Assembly (NCBI GenBank): GCA_028386065.3
Contig: JAKUCV010000874.1
Coordinates: forward strand, 164,354-228,353
From: Turnera subulata
Lineage: Eukaryota; Streptophyta; Magnoliopsida; Malpighiales; Passifloraceae
Reading direction: 5' to 3'
Length of the DNA stretch: 64,000 nucleotides
Under the pieces are notes generated by a model, which made no database searches, was not told where the DNA came from, and saw only the letters and a program-made list of their open reading frames with translations. Below, piece by piece: positions 26,482 to 38,226 of this stretch (positions are counted from its first letter, which is position 1; every line of letters begins with the position of its first letter). A program made the translations under genes and the position numbers.

Positions 26482-27336
26482 GTATTTACTATTTTAATAA
26501 ATTATCAAAAATCAATGTATTATTTCCCTTTTTATAAAATATCAATGTAATATTTCTGTTTGTACTTCCAATATTATCAATATTAATAATATTTGCATTT
26601 CTGCTTATTATGGCATCATTTACCTCTTATGTGTATGCTCTGCGACAACTGGCGTCCCTTGACTGGATCCATAATGCACTAACTAAATGATATAAAATAA
26701 TAAACAACTGGAGCGAACTATGCAAACAAGACAACAAACACATAAAGACTGCCCGACAAGACCTAACGCCCGCTCCGCTACCAAAATGAAACGCCCCGAC
26801 CCGTATTTATCGTACACAGTAAACACAAGCCGGAACTGTGACAACCCAACCCAAAATGAAACCAGCATACAGTGTATACAACAAGAACACGGGCTCAACA
26901 GCCCAAAGTAAAATCAACTATAGAAACTCATCCGGCCCAATGGCCCAATAATAACAAAAGTATGCACAGCGGAAGACTTAAAGACTCACTAACACTGTAT
27001 GCGTAATAGATGCAACCTATGGATCCAAGCCCGTCCAAGGGATAATGCTGCAGCCTGTCTGGAATGCACCAAGCCTGTACAACAAACAACTCATCCTACG
27101 GGATGAAAGCCCGCAGGTGAGGGGTGAGTCTGAAGTGCTCACGACAATGGAAAGACGATCAATATGGACACTAAAAATTACTCAAGTCAAATAAAACAGT
27201 CAAACCCAAAGACAAAACCCAAGAGACTCAAGTAAAATCCAATTACTCAATTTTATCTTTACGGGCCCCGTCACGGATAAGCTAGGGTCGTACCAGGTTA
27301 TCAACCTGTTCCTGGTGCCAGATCAAAAAGAACCCA

Positions 27337-27690
27337 GGGATAGACATCCCAAAAATAACAAACCGGGATAGACATCCCAAGCATAGACATGCTTATCACA
27401 CGAACCCAGATCATGGCCACCACAAAACAGTCTCTAACCATCCGGTCGTACCTCTACTTACCACGTGACAATTATATTACCATCATTAAAAACCAAACTC
27501 ACAGGGATCGACATCCCTAACCAAAATACCGAGGATCGACATCCTCATCACAATTCATTAATTATTCCATTATATTTATTCCAAATGACACAGAAAGTCG
27601 ACACGGGGATAAACATCCCAAAAATACCAAAATACCAAATACTGGGATAAACATCCCGACAACAATCAAGACCACGGGATAAACATCCCG
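27337..27690. other. Array of eight loop-conserved hairpins in LTR E2
   Basis: Hairpins: GGGAT-AGAC-ATCCC (27337-27350 and 27365-27378), AAGCAT-AGAC-ATGCTT (27379-27394), AGGGAT-CGAC-ATCCCT (27503-27518), GAGGAT-CGAC-ATCCTC (27531-27546), GGGAT-AAAC-ATCCC (27606-27619 and 27644-27657), CGGGAT-AAAC-ATCCCG (27675-27690). Stems vary on both arms together while the loop stays NRAC. Confidence 0.85.
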
Positions 27691-28322
27691 AACCAACCAC
27701 AGCAAACGCAATACTCAACAGTGCAACAATCCACAAAACAAATTACCGAGTAATATAGGCACATATTGAAGGAAATCCATCCTCACCTTGGCCGATTACT
27801 CAACTTCGGAGACAATGACCGGTCCGACGCCGGCTCCTCGGGAAACTGCCCGATATCCAAACCTATACCACAAGACAATATACACTCACATAAATGCACA
27901 TATTCGGTATACTATGATGCCTCTACTGCGAAATATACCCATCCCGATTCTTATCTGATATTATTATCTTTTATCGAAAATAATTAACCATACGTATTTC
28001 CGAATATAATTTCGGTACCATACTTAATTAAAACTCTCTTTTCAAACTATATTTTCATAAAATAATTATAATTTCCCAAAATTATAATTACTATAATTTT
28101 TCTGGAAATTATGTCATTTGTATATATATTTTCCAAAACATTATTATTATTTTTTTTCCTATTTTTCTTCTTTTTTTCGTATTTCTTTTCTTTTTCTTTC
28201 TTGATTTTCTTTTATTTTCTTTTCTCTCTTTTTTTCTATTTTTCTGTGTTTATTATTTTTTTTCCTCCTTCATTTTTTTCTTTTCTCTCTTCTTCTTTTT
28301 TTTTTCTGATTTTTCTCTTTCT

Positions 28323-28324
<2 letters not shown>

Positions 28325-28409
<85 letters not shown>
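28325..28409. repeat. Poly-T tract (85 bases) in LTR E2
   Basis: A homopolymer of 85 T within a 370-bp pyrimidine-rich stretch (28130-28500). Its length should be treated as uncertain, since homopolymers of this size are often mis-sized. Confidence 0.85.
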
Positions 28410-30533
28410 CTTTTTTTTCTCTTTTTCTTTTTCCTTTCCTTTTCTCTCCTTTTTTTCTTTTTCTCTTTTTTTTTTCCTCTCTTCTTCACCCGGTTCCTCT
28501 TCCTCTCTTCTTCCTTATATAAACTGAAAAATGACTATTTGGCATGTGATAATCAAATAATGCAAATCCGTCTGTATTACGGGTGAATCCGATCCGGACC
28601 AGAAAATAACTGATACCTCCTTAGTTATTTTCCGGTGTGATTTTCCGAGAAATTCCGAAACTCGAAAATACCAACTTAGGTTCGAAAAATCCGCGGGAAA
28701 ATCACGAGCGCGGGAAAACCCTCGGTTTCGAAAAACGACTCCCGATTTACCTTGAATTAATTACCCAAGATTAATTCAACAGTAAATCACGGTAAATAGA
28801 CTTCTACAGTCCGGTAAAAATCCAAAATTTTTACCCGAACTGTTACACACCTTCTCTTATTTCTTTTCCTTATCTTCTTTTTTTCTTTTTCTTTCCCTTT
28901 CCAACCACTCCCCACTGTCTGCCTTCTTTTCTTTTCACCTTTGCCTTCATCTTTTCTCCATTCTTTTTATTTCTCTTTCCCTTCACCGTTCCACACACAC
29001 CACCACCAACAATTTCTTCTTCTCTTCTTTCCTTTCTTTTTCTCTTTTTCCTTTTCTTCTTCCTTCTCCTCCTTCCCTGCCGAGCCACCAATCGCCCGAG
29101 TCCTCCACCACCTGCAGCCACGATTGCCGCCCCGCCTGCACTCCGTTGCTGCTCGTCGCCGCCCTTGCAATCGTGCCAAGACGGCCGCCGCCAGGGCGAG
29201 ACGACAGATGCAGCAAGCCGCCGTCCTGCTGCCACCGTGCCTCGCGTCGCCTTCCTCCTTGCCTCGCTCGACGCGCCGCTGTTCCTCGCTGTGGACGCCG
29301 TAGAATGAAGCTGCAGCAAGTCCGGTTGCGTCTCCAACGACTCACACGACCCGCTGCTGCCAAGTGAAGCCGCCATCCTCGCGACGGACCCGTGCCTGCA
29401 GCCTTCTTGCTCGCGTCGTCCTCCGCTTGTGTCAAGCCTTGCAAAGCTCACCGCCGCCTAGTCGTCCCGCCTAGGTGAGCAGCCGCGCTTGAGGTTGAAG
29501 ACGGCCACAATGGACCGTGTTCTGCTGGGTCCAAGACAGTGGGCTTGGACTTGGCCTGTTGTCTTGGAACAACGGGCTTGGACCATAGTGGGCTTTGGAA
29601 AATGCCTTGGTTGGGCTTAGACATATATTTGGCTCCAACCCACAAAATAATAATAGGATTTACGAGCATAGTTATAATTATATTTCAGGAAAAAAAGGTA
29701 TAAGTATATAATTATATTTTGGGAAATAATGGAAATAATAAATATATGAATATGTAAATATATAATTTGGGAATAAGCAAAGTATGTATATTAAGTAATT
29801 ATCTTGGAAAACGTTATATGTAACTTTTGGGAAGAATAAATATGTTGTAGTAATAACTATCTTTACGAAAATATTCATGGGAAGTATATAGGATAATTAT
29901 TGGAATGAATAATCCTAAATAGTAAATACATCGGAATACTAATCGGGTATAGGTAACGAGGAAAAATTCATATACATATCATATTTATTGTGCATTTGTG
30001 TGACCATATTTTCATTAATAATTATGCATAGGATTTGATAACGTGAATGAGCACGTGGAATCGGAACCAGAGAAAGAGCTTCCGGAGGAATTTATCGGCT
30101 AAGGTGAGGATATAAACTTATAAACTTCGGTATGCTGCCCGTGGTACTCTGGTTGGTTGTTTATTTGTTAAATTATGTGTTACCTTGCCGTGCTTGTCAT
30201 TTTATTGCTGGTTACTGTTGTGATTATTGTTATATGCTTGATGACTACTGTGGACTAGCAGTTTAGCTTTGTGATGTTGATGTGAATATAGTGATGTCCA
30301 TACGAGATACGAGATATTTGATTTAATAGTGACAGTGACCCGATATTGTGACATTGTGATTGGATTCCCAGAGGAGCTGTGAGGCTGAGAGCCTGCTCGG
30401 GAAAGTGAGTATGATGAGTTACGGGAATAAGAAATATAATAAACAGTGGTAATATCATCTAGACATCTAGGTTGTCACGTGACAGGTATTGGTACGGCCA
30501 GATGGTAGTCGCCTTGTGGTTTGTGATATGATA

Positions 30534-30629
30534 GGGAGGACTGTGGGACTCCCGGCTGAGGACTGCGGGACTCAGTTGATTTGTTATAGGAAGGACTGCG
30601 GGACTTCCGCCGAGGGCTGCGGGACTCGG
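30534..30629. other. Four tandem hairpins with a conserved 10-nt loop in LTR E3
   Basis: Consecutive hairpins: stem GGGAG/CTCCC (30534-30553), CTGAG/CTCAG (30556-30575), GGAAG/CTTCC (30589-30608), CCGAG/CTCGG (30610-30629). Loops are GACTGTGGGA, GACTGCGGGA, GACTGCGGGA and GGCTGCGGGA. The three outer stem pairs differ in every unit yet always pair, whereas the inner AG/CT and the loop hardly change. Confidence 0.9.
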
Positions 30630-32491
30630 TTATTGTGATACTTTGTGATTTGAGATATTTATGGTTTAACGGGGAGTACCCTGGGGTTAGCGAACCTGGC
30701 TACCAGGCACGGCCAATACTTATTACGTTACAGGGCCCTAATAATAAAATTGGTAAGTCTACCGCCAAGTGTCAGTGAGTTTATAAGACTAGCTTAACCG
30801 TGAGAGGTTTGACGTAAAGTGAGTTCAGGTAAGTTGATACCGATGCTATGATTGTGCTTGCTATACTTCTATTGTTTCTGTGTTGGCTTGGGTGTATTTG
30901 CTGTTGCTTGTATACTGCGGTTTATTTGTTTATCGGTGAGACAGTGGTTGGTCTCACCCCTCACACAGTCCTTGCAGGTTAGATCAGGATTGCATTTCGG
31001 CGGCTGCAGTGTACCCTCGGACAGGACTCGGATCCATTAGTTTGCATCGAGCTTTGCATATGTTGTCCTTGGGTTTATAAATGCTTCTGAAGTGTTATTG
31101 TTATTGAGATCCCCGAGTTCGGGTGATATGTTGTTGAGCCATTGGGCTGGTTTTCTATTGTATTTACTATTTGTGCCACGTATCGGCACTATTGTTCGGT
31201 AGTTACTGTTTGCAGGGTAAATTTGGGTCGGGGTGTTTCAGGTTGAGACTGTAAGGTCTTTAAGAATTTTTTTTTTCAAAATTATCTCTTCAAAATTATC
31301 TCTTTTAAATTATCTCTTTATCTTTTTAATTCAAATTATCTCTTTTAAAATCTTTTAAATTATCTCTTTATCTTTTTAATTCAAATTATCTTTTTAAAAT
31401 TATCTCTTTTAATTTCTTCTTTCACTTTTCTCTACTTAAATAGATGACCCAATCACGTTTTGGTACCTTTACTGATACACATTGTCTACGTTGTTTACAA
31501 GTAAGCATCTCTTCTCTATGTACCTTTATTGATACACATTGTCTATTAATATTTTTTTTAAGTGAGTATGTATATTTTTAATATATTTTTATTAATTTTT
31601 TTCCTCTAAGTGAGTAAGTAACATTGTTATTGTATCATTAATACCATATTTTTATTAAGCTATTTTTTTGAAAGTGATTAAGCATTGTTATTGTTGTATT
31701 ATAATAATGTAGAGGTAAAGTAATATTATTTTTTCCTTTATTTATTACAATTGCATTTTTATTGTACTTTTAATAATAATTTATTCCTAAAATTCTTTAG
31801 TCGATAACCATCATTCAATATCATTTTTGTGGAGAAGAGATTTAATAATTTTCTTTTCCTTTGCATGAAAAATATTAAGTTATTGATTAGATATATAATT
31901 AATATTAAAAACTCATTTTTTGAAAAAATAACATATGAAGAATAACAAAAGACAAGACAAGCCCGTGAAACTCACGGGTAGTGTACTAGTTCTTATATAT
32001 ACCTATGGGTTCCAGAATTATTTTTTACTTTTTTTTTTGCCTACACTAGGAAAAATTTTAGGATCCTCCACTGCATATTTATAACCCAATTATATTTAGG
32101 ATCTATTATTTTACTGATTTAATACATGATTTATTTAATATTTAAGGCCAAAATTATTAAAATTATCCAAAAATATTGTTATGTATGTTTTAAAATAGTA
32201 ATATTATATTACGATTTCATAATTTATAATTTTATATAATATATGAGAAAATCTAATTATATAACTACTTGCTTGAAAAGTGTACAAAATCAACAAACTC
32301 CAAATTAACTTGTAGACTTGTTAGAGTTAACAAGTAATCCACGAGTCAACCCGAATCCGATACGATTGTAAATGGTTTTACACGGCACGACACTATTATT
32401 AAATAGATCATGTACGGGTTGAGAAATTAAAATCTATTTACCTATTTAACTCGACACGAACCCAACCCGTTAATACGGATTTTCAGGTCTA

Positions 32492-32662
32492 GGGGGCACT
32501 CCAAAGTAATCATTAGCAGAGGCGGATCCAAAGGGCAAGCAGGGGCCTAGGCCCCCCTAGATCCAATTTCATATATAGGATTACGGTAAAATATTGTAAA
32601 ATCAGTCTTAGCTCAATGGTATAATTCTACCTTGAGAAACACGGTTTGATTCTGGCCATCTG
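32492..32662 (+). mobile_element. Fragment of an unclassified repeat with CCTAGGCCCCCC motif
   Basis: The stretch GGGCAAGCAGGGGCCTAGGC... at 32527 onward resembles the one beginning near 60366 (GGGCAAGTAGGGGCCGGGGC), including the following TA-rich sequence. LTR E4 interrupts it at 32663. Superfamily unknown. Confidence 0.4.
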
Positions 32663-35600
32663 TGAAACGCCCCGACCAAAATTTACCCAATATACAGTAA
32701 TTACTGAACAATAGTGCCGACACGTGGCATAAATGGTATATTCAATAGAAAATCCGGCCCAACGGCCCACTGACAATATCATATCACCCGACTTCGGGAA
32801 TCTCAAAATCAATAGCACAATAGAAGCGATTATACACTCATTGTCAACATATGCAAAGCCCGATGCAACTAATGGATCCGAGTCCTGCCCGAGGGTACAC
32901 CGCAGCCGCCGGAATGCTATCATGATCTATCCTGCAAGGACTGTGTGAGGGGTGAGACCAACCACTGTCTCACCGATAAAAAAATAAACCGCAGTATACA
33001 AGCAACCATAAATACACCCAAGCGAACACAAAACAACAGAAGTATAATAAGTATAACATAGCATCGGGATCAGACGAACTTACCTGTTCTTACTATTCGA
33101 CTGACCTCTCACCGTTAAGCTAGTCCTCTGAACTCACTGACAATCGACGACTGACTATCCATTTTTATTATTAGGGCCCCTGTCACATGATAAGTATTGG
33201 CCGTGCTTGGTAGCCAGGTTAGCTAACCCCAGGGTACTCCCCGTTAAACCATAAATATCAATCAAAATATCACAAATAACCGAGTCCCGCAGTCCTCGAC
33301 GGAAGTCCCGTAGTCCTTCCTATAACGCATCAACTGAGTCCCGCAGTCCTCCCTATCTTATCACAAATCACAAGGTGACTACCATCTGGCCGTACCAATA
33401 CCTGTCACGTGACAATCTAGATGTCTAGGTGATGTTACTATAATTTATTATTATTTCTTATACCACTGTCTAACAGTAACCTTGATCGTCAAACAGATCA
33501 TTATCACATTCCCGAGCAGGCTCTCAGCCTCACAGCTCCTCTGGGAATCCAATCACAATGTCACAATATCGGGTCATTGCCACTGACCACATATCTCATA
33601 AGGATATCACAAAATTCACATCAACATCCCAAAGTTCAATAATCAATCACAGTAGTCATCAAGCATATAACAATAATCACAACAGTAGCCAGCGACAACA
33701 TGACAGGCACGACAAGATAATATATAATTTAACAATCAAACAAACAACCGGGGTATCACGGGCAGCATACCGAAGTTTATAAGTTTATATCCTCACCTGA
33801 TACTCCTCGGAAGCTGATATTCAGTTAAGCCTTGATATTCCTATATTATAACAACAATAATCACTTATAATGCACAAACAATATGATTATGCATGATGCC
33901 AGTTTAACAGTTATTAGATGACAACTTATCCTTACCGGTCCATTTTATTATCTCCACAATTATCTTATTCCGAGGAAAAACATAAAAATCAGAGTCTCTC
34001 GGTACGTGGCACTTGTTCACAAAGTCAACCTACCCAACTCAGTGGGAATTAGCCGGCTATGTGTTTCCAGCCGATATACCGATCATACTCGATCTTCAAA
34101 TCGAAAACCAAAATCGAGCTCCAAGCCGGTATCCCGGCCCTATAGTTGCTTGTGATAAGAAAATACATATATATAAATAAATATATACTAGATAAATCAT
34201 AAATAGCCATATATATATTTATAAGATAATAATTAGTATCTAACTCAGGTTTATAGCTCAATTAATCATAAAGTAGAAGTTGAAATGAAATAAATAAAGG
34301 CCAGAATAAATTATCATGAGCCTTTTATAATATAGCCCAGAGTAATCTGGAAAAAATAAATGCAATAGGCCTTTTTAATAGCCCAGACTGAAAATTAAAT
34401 AAAATTAAGCATAACTAAAATAGAGTTAAGCATAAATAAAATCATAAATTAATATTGATTTATTAAATTAAGTCATCTGATTAATTAAGGTCGTTTTAAA
34501 GTCCGGGTTCGTTAATATAGTTCGGGTTCGTTTAAGATGCATATGGATAGTCCAAGGTCTGGGGTTTACCCAAAGGTTCGTTTCCGGGTCTGCCGAAAAA
34601 TTCCCGGGACACCGGAGACTCGTCGGATTCCGGCCAAGTACTGTTCACAGTACCATTTCGGTTACTGTTCATCACCAAACAAAATGTCCAAACCACACCC
34701 CCAGAACAACAGCCCGGCTATCATCAAACACACCATCCCCACAGCAACCTTCCAATGGCCGGAACTCCACCGGACGGCAGCATACACGAAGCCCAGAATC
34801 ACTACCCACGCCCATAACAGCATCATCAAATCCATAACCGCACACACCCACCTCGACAACACCCAAACACAACCCACACCCGATTTAAATGACACGAAAC
34901 CAAAACCAGAAACCACAAGACCCGATTAGTTCAAACACACATCAATCGGGTTAAGGAAGAAAGGAAAAGAAACGGCAGAAGGGAAAGGGGCAAGGGTCGT
35001 CGTGGTTCTTACCTACGTGACTGCGAGGTTGGCGGTGGCAGATCGAGTGACGGGGCGGCGAGGCGAGACGACGAGGCTGACACGGGAGGAGGCGCGAGCA
35101 GATGGCAGTGCGTCGGGGTAGGAGGAGGCGACGTCGCGGCGGCGCGATTGTTTGCGTCCAGTGGCTGCTGCAATGTGACGGGGAAAGAGGAGAAGGATAG
35201 AGGAAAAGGAGAGGAGGAAGGATGGCGGTGGTGCGTGAGGTGGTGTCGGGTGGTGGTGGTGTTCACGGCGGAGGAGGAGAAAGGCTGAGGCTGAGGCGAC
35301 GGCGACCTAACGGCTAGCAGCGGCGACAAGGGAAAGGGAAGGGGAAGAAGAATGGATGGTGAGGGTGAGGGGAGAGGAACGGTGGAGGATTAAATAGGAG
35401 GGGAAGAGGGAGGAGATAAGATAAAGAAAAAGAAAAGAAGAAGATGGTGGGGAGGAGGTGGCCGGCGTGGAGGGAGAAGATAGAAAAGAAGGAAGAGATA
35501 AAATAGAATAAGAAAGCAAGGAGAAGAAAGAAGAATAGTGGGGAGTTTGCTGGAAAGAAGGGAAAAGGTAAGGGAAAAAGAAAAAAGAAGAAAAAAAAAG

Positions 35601-36147
35601 AAAGAAAAAGGAGAGATAAGGAAAGGAGAAAGAAAGAAAAAGAAAGAGAGTAGAAAAATGAGAAAAGAAAAAGAAACGGGAGAGAGGGAGAGTTAGCCCG
35701 GGAGAGAGAAATGCGTCTCGAGCGTCAGCCAAATTGTTTGTCTGTCGATGTCCTCCGTTCCGTCTTTAGTCCGTTATGAGCATAGGGGCATATCCATCTT
35801 TCCATAAAATTTTGTCCCGCGCCCGAAAATACAACTTAGGCTCGGAAAATTCGATTAATTATCATAAGCGTTGTCCAAGTCCCGGTTTTGAAAACCGAGG
35901 CTCGGTAAGCCGTGTAGAATTCTCGGAAGTTCCGAGTAACTCTCGGTATCGATTTCCGAAGCTCGATAACCTCGGGATACCTTCGAAAGCATCGGTGGCT
36001 TTCGGGTTTAGGTTCTGAAGATCGATTACTCTCGGTAAAACTCTCAGAATGGTAGAATGCTATATTAACCGTGATAAAAATTTATTTACCACAGTAAGAG
36101 TTAAAACAACTCGGTAAAATTACGAAAATTTTACCCGGGTCGTTACA
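32663..36147 (-). mobile_element. LTR E4 (probable solo LTR)
   Basis: A unit of about 3.5 kb running TGAAACGCCCCGACC to ...CCCGGGTCGTTACA, the inverted counterpart of E3. Flanks ATCTG (32658-32662) and ATATG (36148-36152) agree at 4 of 5. It shares with E3 the block around the GGATCCGAGTCCTG and GTGAGGGGTGAGACCAACCA motifs. No gag or pol sequence; G/C-rich frames at 34537-34929 and 35009-35732 are LTR sequence with purine runs. Confidence 0.7.
33283..33350. other. Hairpin array in LTR E4 (inverted counterpart of E3 array)
   Basis: In the opposite orientation the units read CGAG-TCCCGCAGTC-CTCG (about 33283-33300) and GGAAG-TCCCGTAGTC-CTTCC (about 33301-33320), then a damaged one, GAG-TCCCGCAGTC-CTC (about 33335-33350), which seems to be the fusion of two original units. 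The loop TCCCGCAGTC is the reverse complement of the E3 loop. Confidence 0.75.
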
Positions 36148-36350
36148 ATATGCTTTTGAGCTTTGTTTTACCCGAATGAAAACCCAAGAAAGCCTAATAA
36201 AACCCAATAAATATATAAATTGCACCCCCACCCAATAAATTTCCTGAATCTGTCCCAGATCATGAGATGGTAGGTAGTAGTAACTAGGTTAATAAAGTTG
36301 TTAACAAGAAAAATAAATACAAGGTTATAATGGAAATTTTTTAAATATTA
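36148..36350. other. Short unannotated spacer
   Basis: AT-rich sequence between LTR E4 and Helitron C. Possibly the remainder of the repeat interrupted at 32663. No gene recognised. Confidence 0.35.
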
Positions 36351-38020
36351 CTAGTTTTTGTGCATGTGCCATGCACATGATATAATAACATGCAATATAA
36401 ATGTTATTATTAATATCAAAATTAATATTAAATTAAGCAAAAAATAGTAAATTAATTTTACAAATAAATTGAGTATGAAAAAATAATTAAATACTAATAA
36501 TTTTCAATAAATTTAAATTATAAATTTATCATAAATAAAATAAAATTTCTTTATAATCTTATTATTTTGTAATATAATTCATAGTGGTATATATAGTTCA
36601 AATTATAAAGTTAACGAAATTTTTGGATGGCTTCACCATTCTATCAATTTTAAATTTATTTTTATTTATTTTCTATAACAAATCTTTTATTCACGTATGC
36701 TAATAATTTTTTGATTTTACATAAATTTAAATTAAGTACATTTATATTAATTTTTTATGTGATATGATTTTTTAAAAAGGTTAATGTTGATTATATATTT
36801 ATTTTGTTCCCACTTTTTCATACAAATTTAATTTACTTTAATATCTATTAATTAATTAAATATTTCTTATAGTTAATTGTATATTTATTTATAATTATTT
36901 TTCATACTTTGTCTCTTCCTTTTTCTAGTGCTAACTTAATTAGAACATTTAATTTTTATAAGTTAAAGTTTTTTAATTTTTTTCATTATTTGAAAAAATA
37001 TATTAATTTTATTTTTTCTACTTCTTTATTTTTTAACTTAAATTTCTGTTTATTTCTTTTTAAAATTTTTAAATCTCCTATTATAGTGGTTAATGTTGTA
37101 TAGTAATTTTCTTAACAACTTTATAAGTTTATTATGTTATGTATATTGACTTTTTTAACAACATGATAAATTTATTATGTTATGGTAAATATTTTACTGA
37201 CTTTTTTATCAAAATTTTCTTACTTTTTATAGCTTTTTTGTCTATAATTTTTTTTGCAATCAAGCTTTTTCAAATTCATTTTTATGAGCATATTCTAATT
37301 TATAATCTTCAAAAATTTTGTTATATATTTATTATAAAAAATTTATTTTTATATATAATTTTTATTAATTCTTTATGAGACATATTTTGTTAATTATTTT
37401 TTAATAAATGGATCATGAGGTTCAATTTATTAATAGCGAAAAAATAAAATTAATAAAATTAGAGTTCAATGTGTTACTTAAATCAAGAGGTTCGGTTTGA
37501 CTAAAAAACCAATCAAAGCACTAAGGAAAAAAACCAATGGATTATGAGGTTCAGTTTATTAATTGCGAAAAAAATAAAATCAATGAATTTAGAATTCAAT
37601 CAATTGGTTATGGCGTTGTTTTAGACCTTAGATCGAATCCAATCAGTGTCATTATAAATTGTTATCACCCTACTTTATATCGAATAGAAATATGTTCTTA
37701 TGTATAATGCAGATAAATATATTTTATTCGTCGCGCCACTTTATAACGAATAGAAATAGATTCTTATGTATAATGTAAATAAATACATTTTATTTAGATT
37801 TATTTTTTTTGAGTAGAAATAAAAGTAAGAGTTGTGGAGGAAAACAAAAAATTGAATATGCTACTCATGTAATTTTAGTATCGCATGCACAGTAGATTTT
37901 GTTTTTTTAATAGTTTTTGTATTGTATTTACATATATCTATACTATCTATATATCTGAGTAAGGTTATTTTTGTATTTTCGACTGTTTCGTTGTCTTCGT
38001 GCTTTTATAGATAGTATAGA
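36351..38020 (-). mobile_element. Helitron C (non-autonomous)
   Basis: The minus-strand 5' end TCTATACTATCTATAAAAGC starts at 38020 after an A. The 3' end is a hairpin GTGCATGGCACATGCAC followed by AAAAACTAG (36351) and then T. Both ends and the AT target are canonical for plant Helitrons. The interior (1.67 kb) is very AT-rich, with no recognisable coding sequence. Confidence 0.8.
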
Positions 38021-38226
38021 TAATAGAAGTTGTGACCTATTGTCGTAGTGTGGTGACACTCTCTTAGGTTCCAAATAATCATGGGTTGAATCCACGTGGT
38101 GAGATTGAAAGTGGTTTGAAAAATTAAAGGCTTTGTATTTGTAAAATTTCGATGTATAAAAAAATGAAAGAAGTTCTGACCCATTGTTTGCCAAACAGAT
38201 CGCACCAATGGTATTACATGCTCTAG

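Larger units (their letters stand above)
25705..28847 (-). mobile_element. LTR retroelement E2, internally deleted (TSD CACCT)
   Basis: Exact CACCT duplications flank it (25700-25704 and 28848-28852). Read on the minus strand: a full LTR (28847-26788, TGTAACAG... to ...CGTTTCA), a primer-site-like TGGTAGCGGAGC just inside it, an internal remnant (26787-25878), then only the last 173 bp of the second LTR (25877-25705), nearly identical to the matching end of the first. Most of the internal region and the second LTR are deleted. An 85-T run lies at 28325-28409. Confidence 0.75.
25030..31240 (+). mobile_element. LTR E3, interrupted by element E2
   Basis: The left end ACAACCCGGGTAAAATTTTC and right end GGGTCGGGGTGTTTCA are the reverse complements of the ends of E4 (32663-36147), and the interiors match in inverted order. 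Without the E2 insert it is about 3.06 kb. Solo LTR is likely, since no primer site follows 31240. The left terminus is decayed and I found no clear target duplication, so its start is approximate. It contains the best hairpin array (30534-30629). Confidence 0.65.
24516..31989 (+). mobile_element. Helitron E (non-autonomous), carries nested LTR elements
   Basis: The plus-strand 5' end TCTATTTATTATATATATAA follows an A. The 3' end is a CCCGTGAAACTCACGGG hairpin (31962-31978) followed by TAGTGTACTAG and then T, the canonical Helitron terminus at an AT target. About 1.26 kb remains once the LTR insertions (25030-31240) are removed. A 110-bp tandem duplication of the 5' region lies at 24531-24750 and repeats of an AAATTATCTCTTT type at 31265-31415. 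No Rep/helicase sequence is visible. Confidence 0.8.
18962..32491. mobile_element. hAT-type MITE copy 2, split into three pieces by nested insertions
   Basis: Three pieces align in order to the intact element at 60497-61062: 18962-19034 (left end TAGACCTGC), 23503-23565, and about 32077-32491 (right end CAGGTCTA). The gaps are filled by Helitron D and by a composite insertion. Outer flanks ATGGGCAC (18954-18961) and GGGGGCAC (32492-32499) agree at 6 of 8 positions, as expected for an aged hAT duplication. Without the inserts the element is about 550 bp, the size of the intact copy. Confidence 0.8.

Noticed and set aside
27337..27690. CRISPR-like array
   Set aside because: Regular short palindromic repeats were considered, but repeat length is about 14 bp, spacing is irregular, and the host is a plant LTR.
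28111..28527. 138-codon phenylalanine-rich open frame and its lysine-rich counterpart
   Set aside because: Produced by the poly-T and pyrimidine-rich tract in an LTR; no protein-like composition.
34537..35732. Several G/C-rich or Ser/Phe-rich frames
   Set aside because: LTR E4 sequence with purine/pyrimidine runs; no recognisable domain.
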